DNA of 64,000 nucleotides from Actinomycetes bacterium (lineage in GTDB: Bacteria; Actinomycetota; Acidimicrobiia; Acidimicrobiales; Palsa-688). Below the pieces are notes generated by a model, which saw only the letters and a program-made list of their open reading frames with translations, searched no databases and had not been told where the DNA came from. The DNA lies in NCBI GenBank assembly GCA_021788115.1, contig JAJYLA010000001.1, positions 32,605 to 96,604 of the forward strand, in the 5' to 3' direction. Below are positions 55,344 to 64,000 of the stretch, piece by piece (position 1 is the stretch's first letter; every line of letters begins with the position of its first letter). A program made the translations under genes and the position numbers.

Positions 55344-55636
55344 ATGCCGGCCGGGGTCGACGAGACCCGCGGGGTCGAGGCGCGCAGCGCGGTCTCGTGG
55401 CGGTTCGTCACCCCGCTCTTCATGGGATCTGCCCTCAACCCGGTCAACAGCTCCCCCATCGCCACGGCGCTCGTGCCGATCGCGGCTGCCGTCCACGTCG
55501 CGGTGGGACGCACCGCGGTGCTGGTGTCGGTCCTGTACCTGGTCCCGGAGCGCTGCGGAAGGCCGCCCTGCGTATCGACATTGCGCCCGGCAGCGAAGCC
55601 ACGGCCGCGCCCACGGACGGCTGGTCCTCGCGCTGA
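55344..55636 (+). pseudogene. MFS transporter N-terminal remnant
   Basis: From ATG 55344, with GGGGGGAGG upstream, about 65 residues match the first span of an EmrB/QacA-type MFS drug exporter: VSWRFVTPLFMGSALNPVNS and IATALVPIAAAVHVAVGRTA, then VLVSVLYLV. The family sequence then breaks off, and the following Arg/Pro-rich translation has no membrane spans. The remaining ~400 residues are missing. A deletion with decay is the simplest reading. Confidence 0.7.
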
Positions 55637-55737
55637 TGGCGCAGGCGGCCGGGGCAGCGTTGACGGCCGCGCTGCCGGCGACCGTCGCGCCTCGGCGCGG
55701 GAGCCCGGCTCGCCTGCCCGAGGCCCCAGGAGCCTGT

Positions 55738-56850
55738 TCAGGGGATGAAGGCCAAACCGTCGGGCTTGTCGAGGTAACCCGGACCGCTGCCGGGCACCCC
55801 GTCGTGGCCGTACTCCCACACGATCCGCTTGGAGTGGAGGTCGATGACCACCACCCGGTGGTGCCGGTCGTCGGTCACCGCGAGGGTGCCGTCGGGCAGC
55901 TCGACGGCCAGCGACGGGTGGTCCAGCGCGCCCGGACCCGACGGTGGGTCATACGTCCATACGATCCGGCCGGAGGGGGTGAGGATGTCCACCCGGCCCG
56001 GGTTGTTGTAGCTGGCGACGAGCACGTCACCGTTCTTCAGGAGCTGCGCGTCGGACGGGTACGTCGTCGGCGTCCGGATGGAGTACACCAGCCGGCCGGC
56101 TGCGGTGAAGCGGTCCACCCAGCCTCCGATCTCGGTGACGAGCACGCCACCGTCGGGCAGCGGGGTGTCCCCGTTGGGGTCCGACAACGAGCGGGGAGGG
56201 TCGTGCACGCAGTCGCCCGGGTGCCCGAGTGATCGCACGATGACGCCCGCACGGTCGATCCAGATCACGCGGCAGTTGATGATGTCGGCGGCACTGACCA
56301 GCCCGTTCGCCAGCAGGTACGCGTCGTCGGGATGGGCCAGGTAGCCGCTGGCGCTCCCCTGATCCCCGTAGTGCCCGTACTCCCACGCGATGTGCGGTTT
56401 GGGCGCGAGCGCGACGAGCGCGATGGTCTCGGCGAGCTCCTCGTTGGTGATGAAGGCGGCCCCGCCCGCCGCGAGGAAGGCGTCGTCTGGTCCGCTGAAC
56501 CGCTGACCGGCGGAAAGCTCCCCCGGCAGGGGGAATCGCCACACCACCTGATGCTGCGCGTTGACGACGATGAGGCGGTTGTTGTCCCGGTCGGCGATGA
56601 GCAGATACCCGGGTAGGGCGGTGCCGGCCACGGGGGCGGGCAATCCCAGCAACCCGAGCGTGCCGGCGGCAGCCCACGTTGCCGCGGTACCCCGCGCCAG
56701 GGCGGGGGGACCCGAGGACGTCGGGGGGGACGTCGGGGGGGACGTCGGGGGGGACGTCGGGGGGGACGTCGACCGGCGCGGCGATGCCGTGCAGCCGGCG
56801 ACGGCCAGTCCCGCCATCAGAGCCAGGGCGGCGACCCCTCGGACGCTCAC
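55738..56850 (-). CDS. Beta-propeller lipoprotein (NHL/PQQ-like)
   Basis: 370 residues. Lipobox ALMAGLAVAGCTAS (Cys ~20), then a four-fold SPPT linker, then repeated propeller blades: GYLLIADRDNNRLIVVNAQH, VVWRFPLPGEL, GGVLVTEIGGWVDRFTAAGR, LVYSIRTP, NGDVLVASYNNPGRVDILTP and TLAVTDDRHHRVVVIDLHSK. The YGHYGDQGSASGYLAHPDDA and YGHDGVPGSGPGYLDKPDG stretches form a second repeat type. Probably an extracytoplasmic binding or scaffolding protein anchored by lipid. No partner gene is obvious. Confidence 0.8.
   Translation of the reverse strand: MSVRGVAALALMAGLAVAGCTASPRRSTSPPTSPPTSPPTSPPTSSGPPALARGTAATWAAAGTLGLLGLPAPVAGTALPGYLLIADRDNNRLIVVNAQHQVVWRFPLPGELSAGQRFSGPDDAFLAAGGAAFITNEELAETIALVALAPKPHIAWEYGHYGDQGSASGYLAHPDDAYLLANGLVSAADIINCRVIWIDRAGVIVRSLGHPGDCVHDPPRSLSDPNGDTPLPDGGVLVTEIGGWVDRFTAAGRLVYSIRTPTTYPSDAQLLKNGDVLVASYNNPGRVDILTPSGRIVWTYDPPSGPGALDHPSLAVELPDGTLAVTDDRHHRVVVIDLHSKRIVWEYGHDGVPGSGPGYLDKPDGLAFIP
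56718..56771. repeat. 12-bp tandem repeat coding the SPPT linker
   Basis: The unit GACGTCGGGGGG is repeated about four times, with a fifth GACGTC ending the array. In frame it encodes Ser-Pro-Pro-Thr units between lipid anchor and propeller of the lipoprotein, so copy-number change would lengthen or shorten the spacer without a frameshift. Confidence 0.85.
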
Positions 56851-56892
56851 CCCATCAGTCTGCCCCCGGTGGCGGCGCTGAACCGCCCGTCT

Positions 56893-57528
56893 TCACACGA
56901 CGGAGGACGCACCGGTGCTCGGGGGTCCGCCCTGTTCGCGGATCGCCGCGGGGACGGCGCACACCATGCCGTCGCTGAAGCCGGCCGACCCGACCCCGAG
57001 TGACAGGTTGAAGCGGCCACGCATGTTCTCCAGGGCGATGTGATGGGTCAGCTCCACGATCTGGGCGTCGTCCAGGTACCGGCGGAGCTTGTCGAACAGC
57101 TCGTCCGGGACGTCGACGGGGGTGCGGCTCATGCCGACGGCGTAGTCGAGCACCAGCTTCTCCTGATCCGAGAACAGGGGGCTGTCCTGATAGTCGGGCA
57201 GGGCCAGGAGTTCCTCGTCGCTCAGGCCCCAACGGCGGGCGATGGCGGAGCCCATGTCGATGCAGTACTCACAGTGGGTGAGGGTGGCCGCTTTCAGCTC
57301 GCCGAGGGCTTGAAGCCTCTTGTCGAGATGGTGAAGCTTGGCCGTCGCCTGCTCGAGCGCCGCGTAGCCCCGGAACAGCGCCGGCACGTGCGCGTACAGC
57401 TGGAGCGGCTCGATCATCCGTTCGGTCTCCCTGCCGGTCAGCTTGGCGATGCTGCGCCGGGTGAACCAGTACGCGACCCTCACGTACAACCCCGCCCGGC
57501 CGGACGGCACTCCCTCGATGCGGGCCAT
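56893..57528 (-). CDS. Carboxymuconolactone-decarboxylase/AhpD-like protein
   Basis: 211 residues from ATG 57528 with AGGAGGAGAGG upstream. The AhpD-like core KAATLTHCEYCIDMGSAIAR contains a CxxC redox pair with the following acidic/His pattern typical of alkylhydroperoxidase-like proteins. FSDQEKLVLDYAVGMSRTPV and ELTHHIALENMRGRFNLSLG follow. It may act in peroxide defence or be a decarboxylase-fold protein of other use. It is a single gene beside the exporter operon. Confidence 0.87.
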   Translation of the reverse strand: MARIEGVPSGRAGLYVRVAYWFTRRSIAKLTGRETERMIEPLQLYAHVPALFRGYAALEQATAKLHHLDKRLQALGELKAATLTHCEYCIDMGSAIARRWGLSDEELLALPDYQDSPLFSDQEKLVLDYAVGMSRTPVDVPDELFDKLRRYLDDAQIVELTHHIALENMRGRFNLSLGVGSAGFSDGMVCAVPAAIREQGGPPSTGASSVV

Positions 57529-57655
57529 GTGACCTCTCCTCCTGTTGGCGGCCGTTCAGCAGCCCGTGCCGTGATCCGGGGACGGAGGGTCGGGCGCGTC
57601 CGCGAAACGAGCCGAGGAGACCGGCAGCGGTCACGACATCGGGGCCAATATTCTG

Positions 57656-60211
57656 CTACTCGAGCGGCCGGCGGGCTATCTCCGGCGGTTCGCGGCCGGC
57701 GAAGAGCCAGCCGCCGACGGCGGCGAGGAGCGGCAGGCCCGCCAGGATGACGGCCAGGTTGGCGACCGGCACCCGGCCGAGCGGGCTGAGGTCGCTGCGG
57801 TACCAGACCAGCAGGGCGGCGTAGGCCCCGGCGGTACCGAGCAGGGCGCCGAGGAGCGCGAGGGCGCCGCTGGTCGCGCCGGTGATCGCCCGCCTGGTGG
57901 TGCTGGTGGCTCCGGTGGCGGCCAGGGTCCGCAGATCACCTGCCGTCTCGCTGCGTATCAACCCGACGGTCATGCCGAGCACCCCGAGGGCGAGCAGGAT
58001 GCCCACGACGGTCGACCAGTTGCGCAGCGGAGCGAGTGAAGCCTGCTTCGCCGCCGTCTCCACGTAGAGGCCGACTCCCGCCGCGGTCGCCCGTGCGGTC
58101 TGGATCTGCCGGCCCGTGAGCGGCCCGGGAGCCTGGATCAACCAGGCGGCCGTCACGGCCTCGAGGCCGATGCGGTGCAGGGCGCCTGACGTCAACAAGG
58201 TCCCCGGGTCCGAGGTGTAGAGGGGAAGCTGCTTGAACGCCTGGATCCTCGGAGTCACGTCCCACAACTGCGCGCGTCCGGCCGGAAGGGACCCCGGCTG
58301 CGGGTTCGGTCCGGCGTGGAACTCCGGCGTGAAGATCTTGAGGCCGCCGAGGTCCGTGCGGGCGGAGAGGACATCCGCGCCCGGGTCGATCGCCGAAGGA
58401 GCTATGTGGAAGTACGCGAGGAGGGACGGCGTCGCCACGTAGAGCGGATCCACCCGCGAGATCGAGATGGCATGCCCCTGGACGGTTACCTGGCTGAGCG
58501 ATGCGGCGGCGTAGCCCGCCGGAACCGTCCGGCCCCCCGGACCCGGCTGGGCCGGCTGCAAGCCGGCTGCTGGGCTGTAAGCCTGCTGGAGGGCGACCAC
58601 GGCTCGAGCGTGGATGGCGCCGGCGAGCGCGTCGAGCCGGGCGGTGACCGTCTGCAGCTGAGACGGGCTGAGGGGGGGCACCTGGTCGGAGGGCGTGTCG
58701 GGGCTGGTGTACACCATCAGCTGATCGGTGGGGAGGTTGCCCGCCGCTCGGGGGGCGTCGCTGGCTGCCGCGCTGACCGCGATCGTGGCCGCGATCCCGA
58801 TCGCCAGGGTCACCGATGCCAGGGCGGCGCCGGAACGGGCCTGGTATCGGACCAGGTCGCGCACGGCCAGCCGGGCGGCGACACCGGTGTGGCGGCCGAC
58901 GGCGGCGAGGATCCGGATCGCCAGCGGGGCGAGGAGCAGCAACCCGACGGGGGTGGCGAAGGTGCCCAGGATGATGAACCACGCCCGGCGCTGTTCGGAC
59001 CCGTGGTCGGAGAAGAACAGGAGAGCCAGACCGCCGGCGAGCACCACCGCGCCGGCGGCCGCGAACCGGTGGGCCGGTTGCGGACGGGACGGGCGGCCGG
59101 ACAGCGCGGCCACGACGGACATCCGGGTGACGGAGCGCGCGGGCCACCACGCGGCGCCGATCGCGGTCAGCGCGGCGAGGACGAGGCTGACCCCGACCGC
59201 CCACCACGGCAGGGCGAAGCGGTCGATCCGGTGGCCGGAGAGCGACTGCAGTGTGGGCACGAACGCGAACCAGGCCGCCAGGCCGGCCACCCCGCCTGCG
59301 ACGGCGCCGACGATCCCGACGGCCGCCCCGTCGGCCAGCATCACCAGGCGCACGTGCTTGTCCGTCGCGCCGAGGGAGGCCAGCATGCCCAGGGCCCGCA
59401 GACGCCGCTGGGCCATGACCGTGAACCCGGAGACGGCCATCAGGCCGACGAACAGCAGGCCGAGGGTCCCCAACGCCAGCACCACCGCGTCGACCGCGGC
59501 CGTGCCCGGCTTCCCGCGGGAGCTGATGAGCATTCCGGTCCCGCTCGGCAGACGCAACCCGTCGCCGGGGCCAGGCTGCCAGTCGGTCAGGATGGAAACG
59601 CTCGTGGGGGCAGCGAGCTGGCCGGGCGCGACGAGGGCGAACTGGTCGAGCAGGTCGAGGGGGTTCTCCACGATTCCGACCACCCGACGCGTCCGGCCGT
59701 TGGCCGTCCAGGAGCTTCCGATCTCGAGGCCGAACAGCCTGGCGGTGCTGCGGGTGACCGCCACCTCCCGGGAGCCTGCCGGGTACCGCCCCGAGTCGAG
59801 GCGCAGGGTCCCGCCGTCGAACCTGCCCCCGGGGGCCTGGTCGCGAAGGTCCACGGTCGACACGGAGCCCGGGACGGCGACCTGCTGGTGTGCGACCACG
59901 TCGACCGGCCCGATCCTGGCGCGCAGGGCGGCGATGTCGGCGCCGAGCCGGGGGTCGCTGCCGCGGAGGATGATGACGGTGCTGGCGGTGCCGAACGTCG
60001 GGTCGGCCTTGAGTTGCACCGCATTGGTCGACGCGCCGAGCCCGACGATCGTCGCCGCGACGGCGACGGCCAGCATGGCCAGGATGAGGACGTGGCGGCG
60101 CCACTCTCGCAGGAACAGCCGCCATCCCCACCGGATCACGGCGCGCCGGGCCGGCGCTCCGCTGCCCCGCCCGGCAACCGGGCCGGGGCGCTCGGCCGCC
60201 AGGACGCTCAT
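57656..60211 (-). CDS. FtsX-type ABC exporter permease
   Basis: 851 residues from ATG 60211, overlapping the ATPase stop by four bases. N-terminal membrane anchor (LILAMLAVAVAATIVGLG, ~40-57), extracytoplasmic domain, FtsX block of three spans at ~260-400, a further span region with second extracellular domain, and a C-terminal FtsX block from ~720. It would export a lipid, peptide or drug with the adjacent ATPase. PadR control suggests induction by a toxic compound. Confidence 0.88.
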   Translation of the reverse strand: MSVLAAERPGPVAGRGSGAPARRAVIRWGWRLFLREWRRHVLILAMLAVAVAATIVGLGASTNAVQLKADPTFGTASTVIILRGSDPRLGADIAALRARIGPVDVVAHQQVAVPGSVSTVDLRDQAPGGRFDGGTLRLDSGRYPAGSREVAVTRSTARLFGLEIGSSWTANGRTRRVVGIVENPLDLLDQFALVAPGQLAAPTSVSILTDWQPGPGDGLRLPSGTGMLISSRGKPGTAAVDAVVLALGTLGLLFVGLMAVSGFTVMAQRRLRALGMLASLGATDKHVRLVMLADGAAVGIVGAVAGGVAGLAAWFAFVPTLQSLSGHRIDRFALPWWAVGVSLVLAALTAIGAAWWPARSVTRMSVVAALSGRPSRPQPAHRFAAAGAVVLAGGLALLFFSDHGSEQRRAWFIILGTFATPVGLLLLAPLAIRILAAVGRHTGVAARLAVRDLVRYQARSGAALASVTLAIGIAATIAVSAAASDAPRAAGNLPTDQLMVYTSPDTPSDQVPPLSPSQLQTVTARLDALAGAIHARAVVALQQAYSPAAGLQPAQPGPGGRTVPAGYAAASLSQVTVQGHAISISRVDPLYVATPSLLAYFHIAPSAIDPGADVLSARTDLGGLKIFTPEFHAGPNPQPGSLPAGRAQLWDVTPRIQAFKQLPLYTSDPGTLLTSGALHRIGLEAVTAAWLIQAPGPLTGRQIQTARATAAGVGLYVETAAKQASLAPLRNWSTVVGILLALGVLGMTVGLIRSETAGDLRTLAATGATSTTRRAITGATSGALALLGALLGTAGAYAALLVWYRSDLSPLGRVPVANLAVILAGLPLLAAVGGWLFAGREPPEIARRPLE

Positions 60212-60924
60212 CGCTCGGGGGCGAGCAGGGACTCGGGCCCAGGGATCGGGGCCGTCTGGTCGACGACGCGCCCGTCGCGCAAGAACACGACCCGGTCGGC
60301 CCATGACGCCAGCTGCGCGTCGTGGGTCACGACCACGCCTCCCACGCCGCTATGGCACGCGGCCCGGATCAGCCGCATCACCGCCTCCCCGTTGGCCGAG
60401 TCGAGCGCGCCGGAGGGTTCGTCGGCGAGCAGCAGGCGGCGCTCGCCGACCACAGCCCTGGCAATCGCCACCCGCTGGCGCTCACCGCCCGACAGCTCGT
60501 CGGGAAAGCTCGCGGCCCGCTCCCCGAGGCCGAGCTCCTCCAGCGCCCGCAGTCCGGCCGCCCGGGCCGGCTTCCCCGGCATCCCGTCGAGCTCGAGGGG
60601 CAGCGAGACGTTCTCGGCGGCGGTGAGGCCGGCGAGCAGGTTGAAGTCCTGGAACACGTAGCCGATGGAGCGGCGCCGCAACCGGGCGCGGTCGTTGCGC
60701 GACATCCCCGAGACGGCGGCGCCGCCGACGAGAACCTGCCCTCTCGTCGGCTCCTCGAGGGTTCCGGCGATGGTGAGCAGGGTGCTCTTGCCGGATCCGC
60801 TGGGCCCCATGACCGCGACCAGCTCACCGTCGTCGACGGTCATCGAGACGTCGGCCAGGGCGTGGACCTCGGCCGGCCCGTCGCCGTACACCTTCGACAC
60901 CTCACGCAGCTCCAGCACGGTCAT
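60208..60924 (-). CDS. ABC exporter ATP-binding protein (MacB/LolD type)
   Basis: 238 residues from ATG 60924, starting in the PadR stop. Walker A GPSGSGKSTLLTIAG (~39), Q-loop GYVFQDFNLLAGLT, signature LSGGERQRVAIARAV, Walker B LLLADEPSGALD, switch VVVTHDAQL. Three genes overlap by four bases each, giving a PadR-ATPase-permease operon. Confidence 0.93.
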   Translation of the reverse strand: MTVLELREVSKVYGDGPAEVHALADVSMTVDDGELVAVMGPSGSGKSTLLTIAGTLEEPTRGQVLVGGAAVSGMSRNDRARLRRRSIGYVFQDFNLLAGLTAAENVSLPLELDGMPGKPARAAGLRALEELGLGERAASFPDELSGGERQRVAIARAVVGERRLLLADEPSGALDSANGEAVMRLIRAACHSGVGGVVVTHDAQLASWADRVVFLRDGRVVDQTAPIPGPESLLAPER

Positions 60925-61505
60925 GGCCGCACCACCGCCTTTCGGGGCAACTTCGGAAGCGGTGCCCGATCGGCGTCCAGCCGCTCGAGGGACGCCCGCT
61001 TGATCCGACCGTCGGCAGCGTCCAGCCACCGGACCACGGCATCGAGGCGGAACAGCTCCGCGTCCACCGCCAGCCCGAAGCCCAGGTCGCGGTCGGCCGC
61101 GTACTCCTTCAGCCGGGTCCACTCCTGCATGAGCTGGACCAGGTACCTCCGGTGGGCCTGCGCCACCTGACGGGCGTCCACGCCGGGGAGCTGCGCCGCG
61201 ATGAGGACCTTGATCACCAGCTCGTCGCGCGGCGGGGAGGACAGGTCAGGGGGCGTCAGCAGCCACGCCGCCAGCTCCGCCTCGCCGTCGCCCGTGATCC
61301 GGAATCCCTTCTGGGTCTGAGGGCCGTCCTCTGCCCCGTCGGACTCCACCAGACTGTCGCGCTCGAGTCGCTGGAGGGTTGTGTAGACCTGCCCCACGTT
61401 GAGCGGCCACACCTCGCCGGTCCGGGCCTCGAACTCCTGACGCAGCTGGAGGCCGTACTTCGGTCCCTCACTGAGCAGCGCCAGGAGGGCGTGGCGGATG
61501 CTCAC
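60921..61505 (-). CDS. PadR-family transcriptional regulator
   Basis: 194 residues from GTG 61505. N-terminal winged helix: SIRHALLALLSEGPKYGLQL, WPLNVGQVYTTLQRLERDSL and GFRITGDGEAEL. A C-terminal Vir-like coiled region mediates dimerisation. PadR proteins repress transport or phenolic-stress genes until a ligand binds. It is the first gene of the exporter operon and probably represses its own promoter, where an ATAC-TCC-GTAT palindrome overlaps the -10 region. Confidence 0.92.
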   Translation of the reverse strand: MSIRHALLALLSEGPKYGLQLRQEFEARTGEVWPLNVGQVYTTLQRLERDSLVESDGAEDGPQTQKGFRITGDGEAELAAWLLTPPDLSSPPRDELVIKVLIAAQLPGVDARQVAQAHRRYLVQLMQEWTRLKEYAADRDLGFGLAVDAELFRLDAVVRWLDAADGRIKRASLERLDADRAPLPKLPRKAVVRP

Positions 61506-61526
61506 GGCACCGGCTCACGGAATTGC

Positions 61527-61563
61527 ATACTCCGTATTGTACTGAGGGAACAGCCGAGCGCAA
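61527..61563 (-). promoter_or_regulatory. Promoter and PadR operator of the exporter operon
   Basis: On the minus strand TTGCGC (61563-61558), a 16-base spacer and TACAAT (61541-61536) form a sigma-70-like promoter. The palindrome ATACTCCGTAT (61527-61537) overlaps the end of the -10. PadR-type sites usually have ATAC/GTAT arms, which supports autorepression. Confidence 0.65.
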
Positions 61564-61641
61564 GCCTCACCGGGCGCCTTGCGGACAACCGACCGTGCCC
61601 GTAGGACAACCCGAAGGGTCATGCGGCCCGGTACTCCTTGA

Positions 61642-62050
61642 TCAGGGCACCGAGGACCTCCCGGCGATGGCGGACGCAGCAGGCCTTACGCGTCTCCCGG
61701 CGAGCCCCGACTGCGACTCGCTACCGACCACGATCGTGTAGTAACCGTTGATCACTCTGACCTGCGTGTCGTTGCGGCACCCTTCGTCGACATGGTGGCC
61801 AGACATCGTGTTGACGACGACGGGCGTCGGCGCTGGTGCCAGGTCGTCGCAGATGGACCAGTAGCGGAGCTCGTCTTTTGCGGTCGGCCAGGGCGTTGGA
61901 GAAGCCCCTCTGGGGGTCACCGGAGCTCGGGGCGCGGATCACGAGCACGTCGGGTGGTTCCGCTACGACGGTGGCGGGAGAAGCGGTCGGCCGGGGGTCA
62001 GGCTGCGGTTCGGGGCTGGTGGCTTGGGCGTGGGTGGGTCGGTGCCGGGT
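61642..62050 (-). pseudogene. Degenerate fragment of a secreted actinobacterial protein
   Basis: RYWSICDDLAPAPTPVVVNT and GCRNDTQVRVINGYYTIVVG resemble a conserved block of uncharacterised actinobacterial proteins (RYWS.C...PYPVV...GFYTYV). An adjacent frame upstream has PPDVLVIRAPSSGDP, which usually comes just before that block, so a frameshift separates them. Both ends are missing. I do not know the family's function. Confidence 0.45.
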
Positions 62051-62094
62051 GTGATCCGGGCTGGTCGCGGAGGGCCGGGACGCCCGGTGCTGTG

Positions 62095-62434
62095 GCCGCG
62101 GTGTGAGCGAGGGCGGCGATCGCCGGGACCAGCATGGGGGCATCAGGCGGGCTCCCCTGCACTATTACATGGTCGACGACCTCATCGCGGCCAGCTTTCC
62201 TTCCGCGGCGACACCCCGGCGGCCCAGGGCCCGCCGGGCGTTGATGGCGACGACCCGCGCCTCGCTGGCAGTGGCGGTGGCGATAGCGGCCAGGACCGCC
62301 ATGCGGGCCGGCTCGAAGAACCGCACATCATCGAGCAGGCCGTCCACCTCGGCCAGGCCCGCCGGCAACCCCCGACAGCACTCCGGCAGAATCGCGTCCC
62401 ACAAGGTCGGCTCAGCCTTTATGGTACGAAGCAC
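62095..62434 (-). pseudogene. Transposase fragment (ISNCY/IS5-like), internally deleted
   Basis: The start MLRTIKAEPTLWDAILPECC with LPAGLAEVDGLLDDVRFFEP matches the N-terminus of a DDE transposase group seen in actinobacteria. The catalytic core is missing. Further on, in another frame, VVDHVIVQGSPPDAPMLVPA matches a downstream part of the same transposase type (LDHSVHLGNPPDAPLLVPAI). So both parts survive with a large internal deletion and frameshift. Confidence 0.6.
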
Positions 62435-62569
62435 GATGGTCCAGATCCCTTCTCGTACAAGGGGTTTGGGCCATCATCCCAGCAGTCGACCCCAAAACGG
62501 GGGATCCTCACACCGCGAAACCCTTATCCCACAAGGAAAAGCAACACGACTTCTTCAGGGGCAAGTTAA
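62435..62569. other. Gap between the two transposase remnants
   Basis: No gene is visible. It is less GC-rich than its surroundings and contains related tracts such as GTACAAGGGGTTTGGG and CGAAACCCTTATCCC, perhaps insertion-sequence end debris, and a TTAA at 62566-62569. Confidence 0.4.
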
Positions 62570-64000
62570 TTAGCCCAGATATTGCAGTAACTGGTTGAGC
62601 GGGTTGGGGGGGAGTGGGACTGGGCAATGTTGGTTTGGCGCGGTGAGCCGGTCGAAGCCGGGACGCGTGTTGCCAAGAGGGGGCAGGTCGTGGGAGGGGT
62701 TGTCCCGGCTGGCGACTCTTGTTGCGGTCGCCGGAGGGGCCGCGGGTGGCCGGTTCAGGTCAGCAGGACGAGGTGCTCGATACGGGTGAATGCGTTGATG
62801 AGCTGGTTCGCGCAGGGCCAGGTGGCGGCGAGACGCAGTCGGGTTTGCCGACCGCCGTGGGAGACCATGGGCGGCGGTGTGCCACAGGCAGTAGCACAGC
62901 CTCTTCGGTTCGGCCCGGGCGAGCTCGTCGTCGGGGCAGAGTGCCTTGGCCCAAGCCGGCAGACCGCAGGCGATGAGCACGACTTGCAGCCAGGCGGCAT
63001 TGGTGGCGAGGGCGTGGGCGGGCATGCTGGCGAGTCCGGTGTCTTTGGCGTCAGCGATGCGCCGCTATGCGCGTCCTCTGCCTCGATATAGGGCGTCGAG
63101 GTAGGCGATGTCGGGATCGCCCAGGTCGGTCACGAACACCTGCTAGCGGCGCCCGTCGATGTCGGTGAAGTTGAGCTGTGCGCCGGGGTGCGCCGGTTCG
63201 CGACGCGCGATGGCCCGAATGCCCTCGGGCCAGCGCGACAGGCCGAGCAGGTCGGTGATTTCTGCGACCTCGGCGTGCTCGGACTCCTCGCTGCCATCGG
63301 GTGAGACCGCCGGCACCCACCTGCATGTGGGCAGGTCCCATAAGGCTTTCCTGATCGGCTCGGTGAGATCATGCCCGACGACGAAGCGCACGTTGCGCTC
63401 TTTGCAGGAGTCCAAAAGCACGTGGTTGAGGCCCGCGGAGTCAGAGCGCATGACCATTTCCCGGACCGCTGGATCGACTGGCAGCTGGGCCAGTGAGGCT
63501 TCGAGCACCTCGACCAGGTCTGCTCCAGCATGGGCAACGGCGTTGCCTGGTCGCAGCTTGGCGGCCAGGGGCTCTCCCGTGGCGTCAAGAAACGACAGGA
63601 TCGGGTGGAAACCAAAGCCCCGCTTGTAGTTGGGGGCCGCACCCTCCTTGTCGGAGTGCGCGTTGACGAGCGTGGCGTCGATATCGATGACATAAAACCC
63701 CGGATCGGCTCCCGCCGCCCGAGCGGCAGCCCTGGCTGTACCGATCCGAGCGAGGGCGGCATCATCAACAGCCGCGAGAGCCCGATGAGCCGTCGCCACC
63801 GAAGCCGCCTCGCCGAACAACGCCGGCTGGTCGATCAGGGTCTTAAGATCCGACACCGTCGTGCCACCACCGGCGAGCATCACCGCGAGATCGACAAGGA
63901 CCTCACCACGGTCACAGCCACGACGGCGCTGCTTGGTCGGCTCCATCGCCACCGACAGTGCATCACCCACACCAAGCCCATCGGCGGGATCACACAACAG
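62570..64000 (-). mobile_element. IS1380-family insertion sequence, one end in window
   Basis: The element's transposase fills most of this stretch. The inner end probably lies near 62570, where TTAA is followed by TTAGCCCAGATATTGC; IS1380 elements often duplicate a 4-bp TTAA-like target. The other end lies beyond the window, so terminal repeats could not be compared. Confidence 0.55.
62755..64000 (-). pseudogene. IS1380-family transposase, two nonsense codons and a frameshift
   Basis: The N-terminus is outside the window. YVIDIDATLVNAHSDKEGAA, NYKRGFGFHPILSFLDATGE and VMRSDSAGLNHVLLDS are the family's DDE regions. A TAG at 63143 stands where a Tyr codon is expected (GRR-stop-QVFVTDLGDPDIAYLDALYR), and a second TAG follows RGRGRA in the same frame. 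Near 62866 the frame changes and the C-terminus resumes as SHGGRQTRLRLAATWP and NQLINAFTRIEHLVLLT. The gene cannot make intact transposase. Confidence 0.85.

Overview
The window is a very GC-rich (roughly 70% or more) bacterial chromosome segment with many GTG starts, tightly overlapping genes, and lipoproteins and regulators of actinobacterial type. I read it as Actinomycetota, perhaps a less-studied class such as Acidimicrobiia or Thermoleophilia. No rRNA, tRNA or phylogenetic marker is present to fix this. Domain and residue statements come from reading the translated sequence by eye; no database search was run.

Left part (1-18 kb): a minus-strand operon pairs a two-ATPase ABC exporter with an FAD oxidoreductase and a cyclopropane-fatty-acid-synthase-like methyltransferase that resemble the tmsA/tmsB (bfaA/bfaB) genes for 10-methyl fatty acids. 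Then come a membrane-anchored beta-propeller, a ligase-less LigD (phosphoesterase plus polymerase), a cation diffusion facilitator, a DapA-family aldolase, an endonuclease V relative that lacks one catalytic aspartate, two membrane proteins, a decayed nitronate monooxygenase, a LysE exporter, a protein made of two CsrA domains, a hemerythrin-like protein, and a divergent sulfatase/sulfotransferase pair.

Centre (19-52 kb): a nucleobase catabolism island of about 30 kb. On the plus strand it holds adenine deaminase and a complete BMP-type ABC importer. On the minus strand, one near-continuous run (43.5 to 26.0 kb) encodes a dihydropyrimidinase/hydantoinase, an 8-oxoguanine-deaminase-like enzyme, a three-subunit xanthine-dehydrogenase-type hydroxylase, two fold-type-II PLP enzymes, a second BMP-type importer, two different carbamoyltransferases and carbamate kinase. 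To the right lie a short SsnA, a regulator that joins a thiamine-binding-type (MTH1187/YkoF-like) domain to a YheO-type helix-turn-helix, an M20 ureido-amidohydrolase, an N-carbamoyl-amino-acid hydrolase, an XdhD-like fused molybdo-hydroxylase, a luciferase-like monooxygenase and a quinone reductase. The gene content parallels the E. coli yge-xdh-hyuA-ssnA cluster and related purine-degradation clusters of gut anaerobes, with ABC importers in place of permeases. The implied flow is import, deamination, hydroxylation, ring opening, removal of ureido/carbamoyl groups, lyase reactions on the carbon skeleton, and recovery of ATP from carbamoyl phosphate. A shared TTGACARAYCRTAMA-like element occurs upstream of three of the island's transcription units and may be the regulator's site.

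Right part (52-64 kb): a STAS protein, a hypothetical protein, a secreted-repeat lipoprotein, a YihY membrane protein, an MFS remnant, a beta-propeller lipoprotein, an AhpD-like protein and a PadR-controlled ABC exporter operon with a readable promoter/operator. The end is a graveyard of decayed genes and insertion sequences, including an IS1380-family transposase with two nonsense codons and a frameshift that runs off the window.
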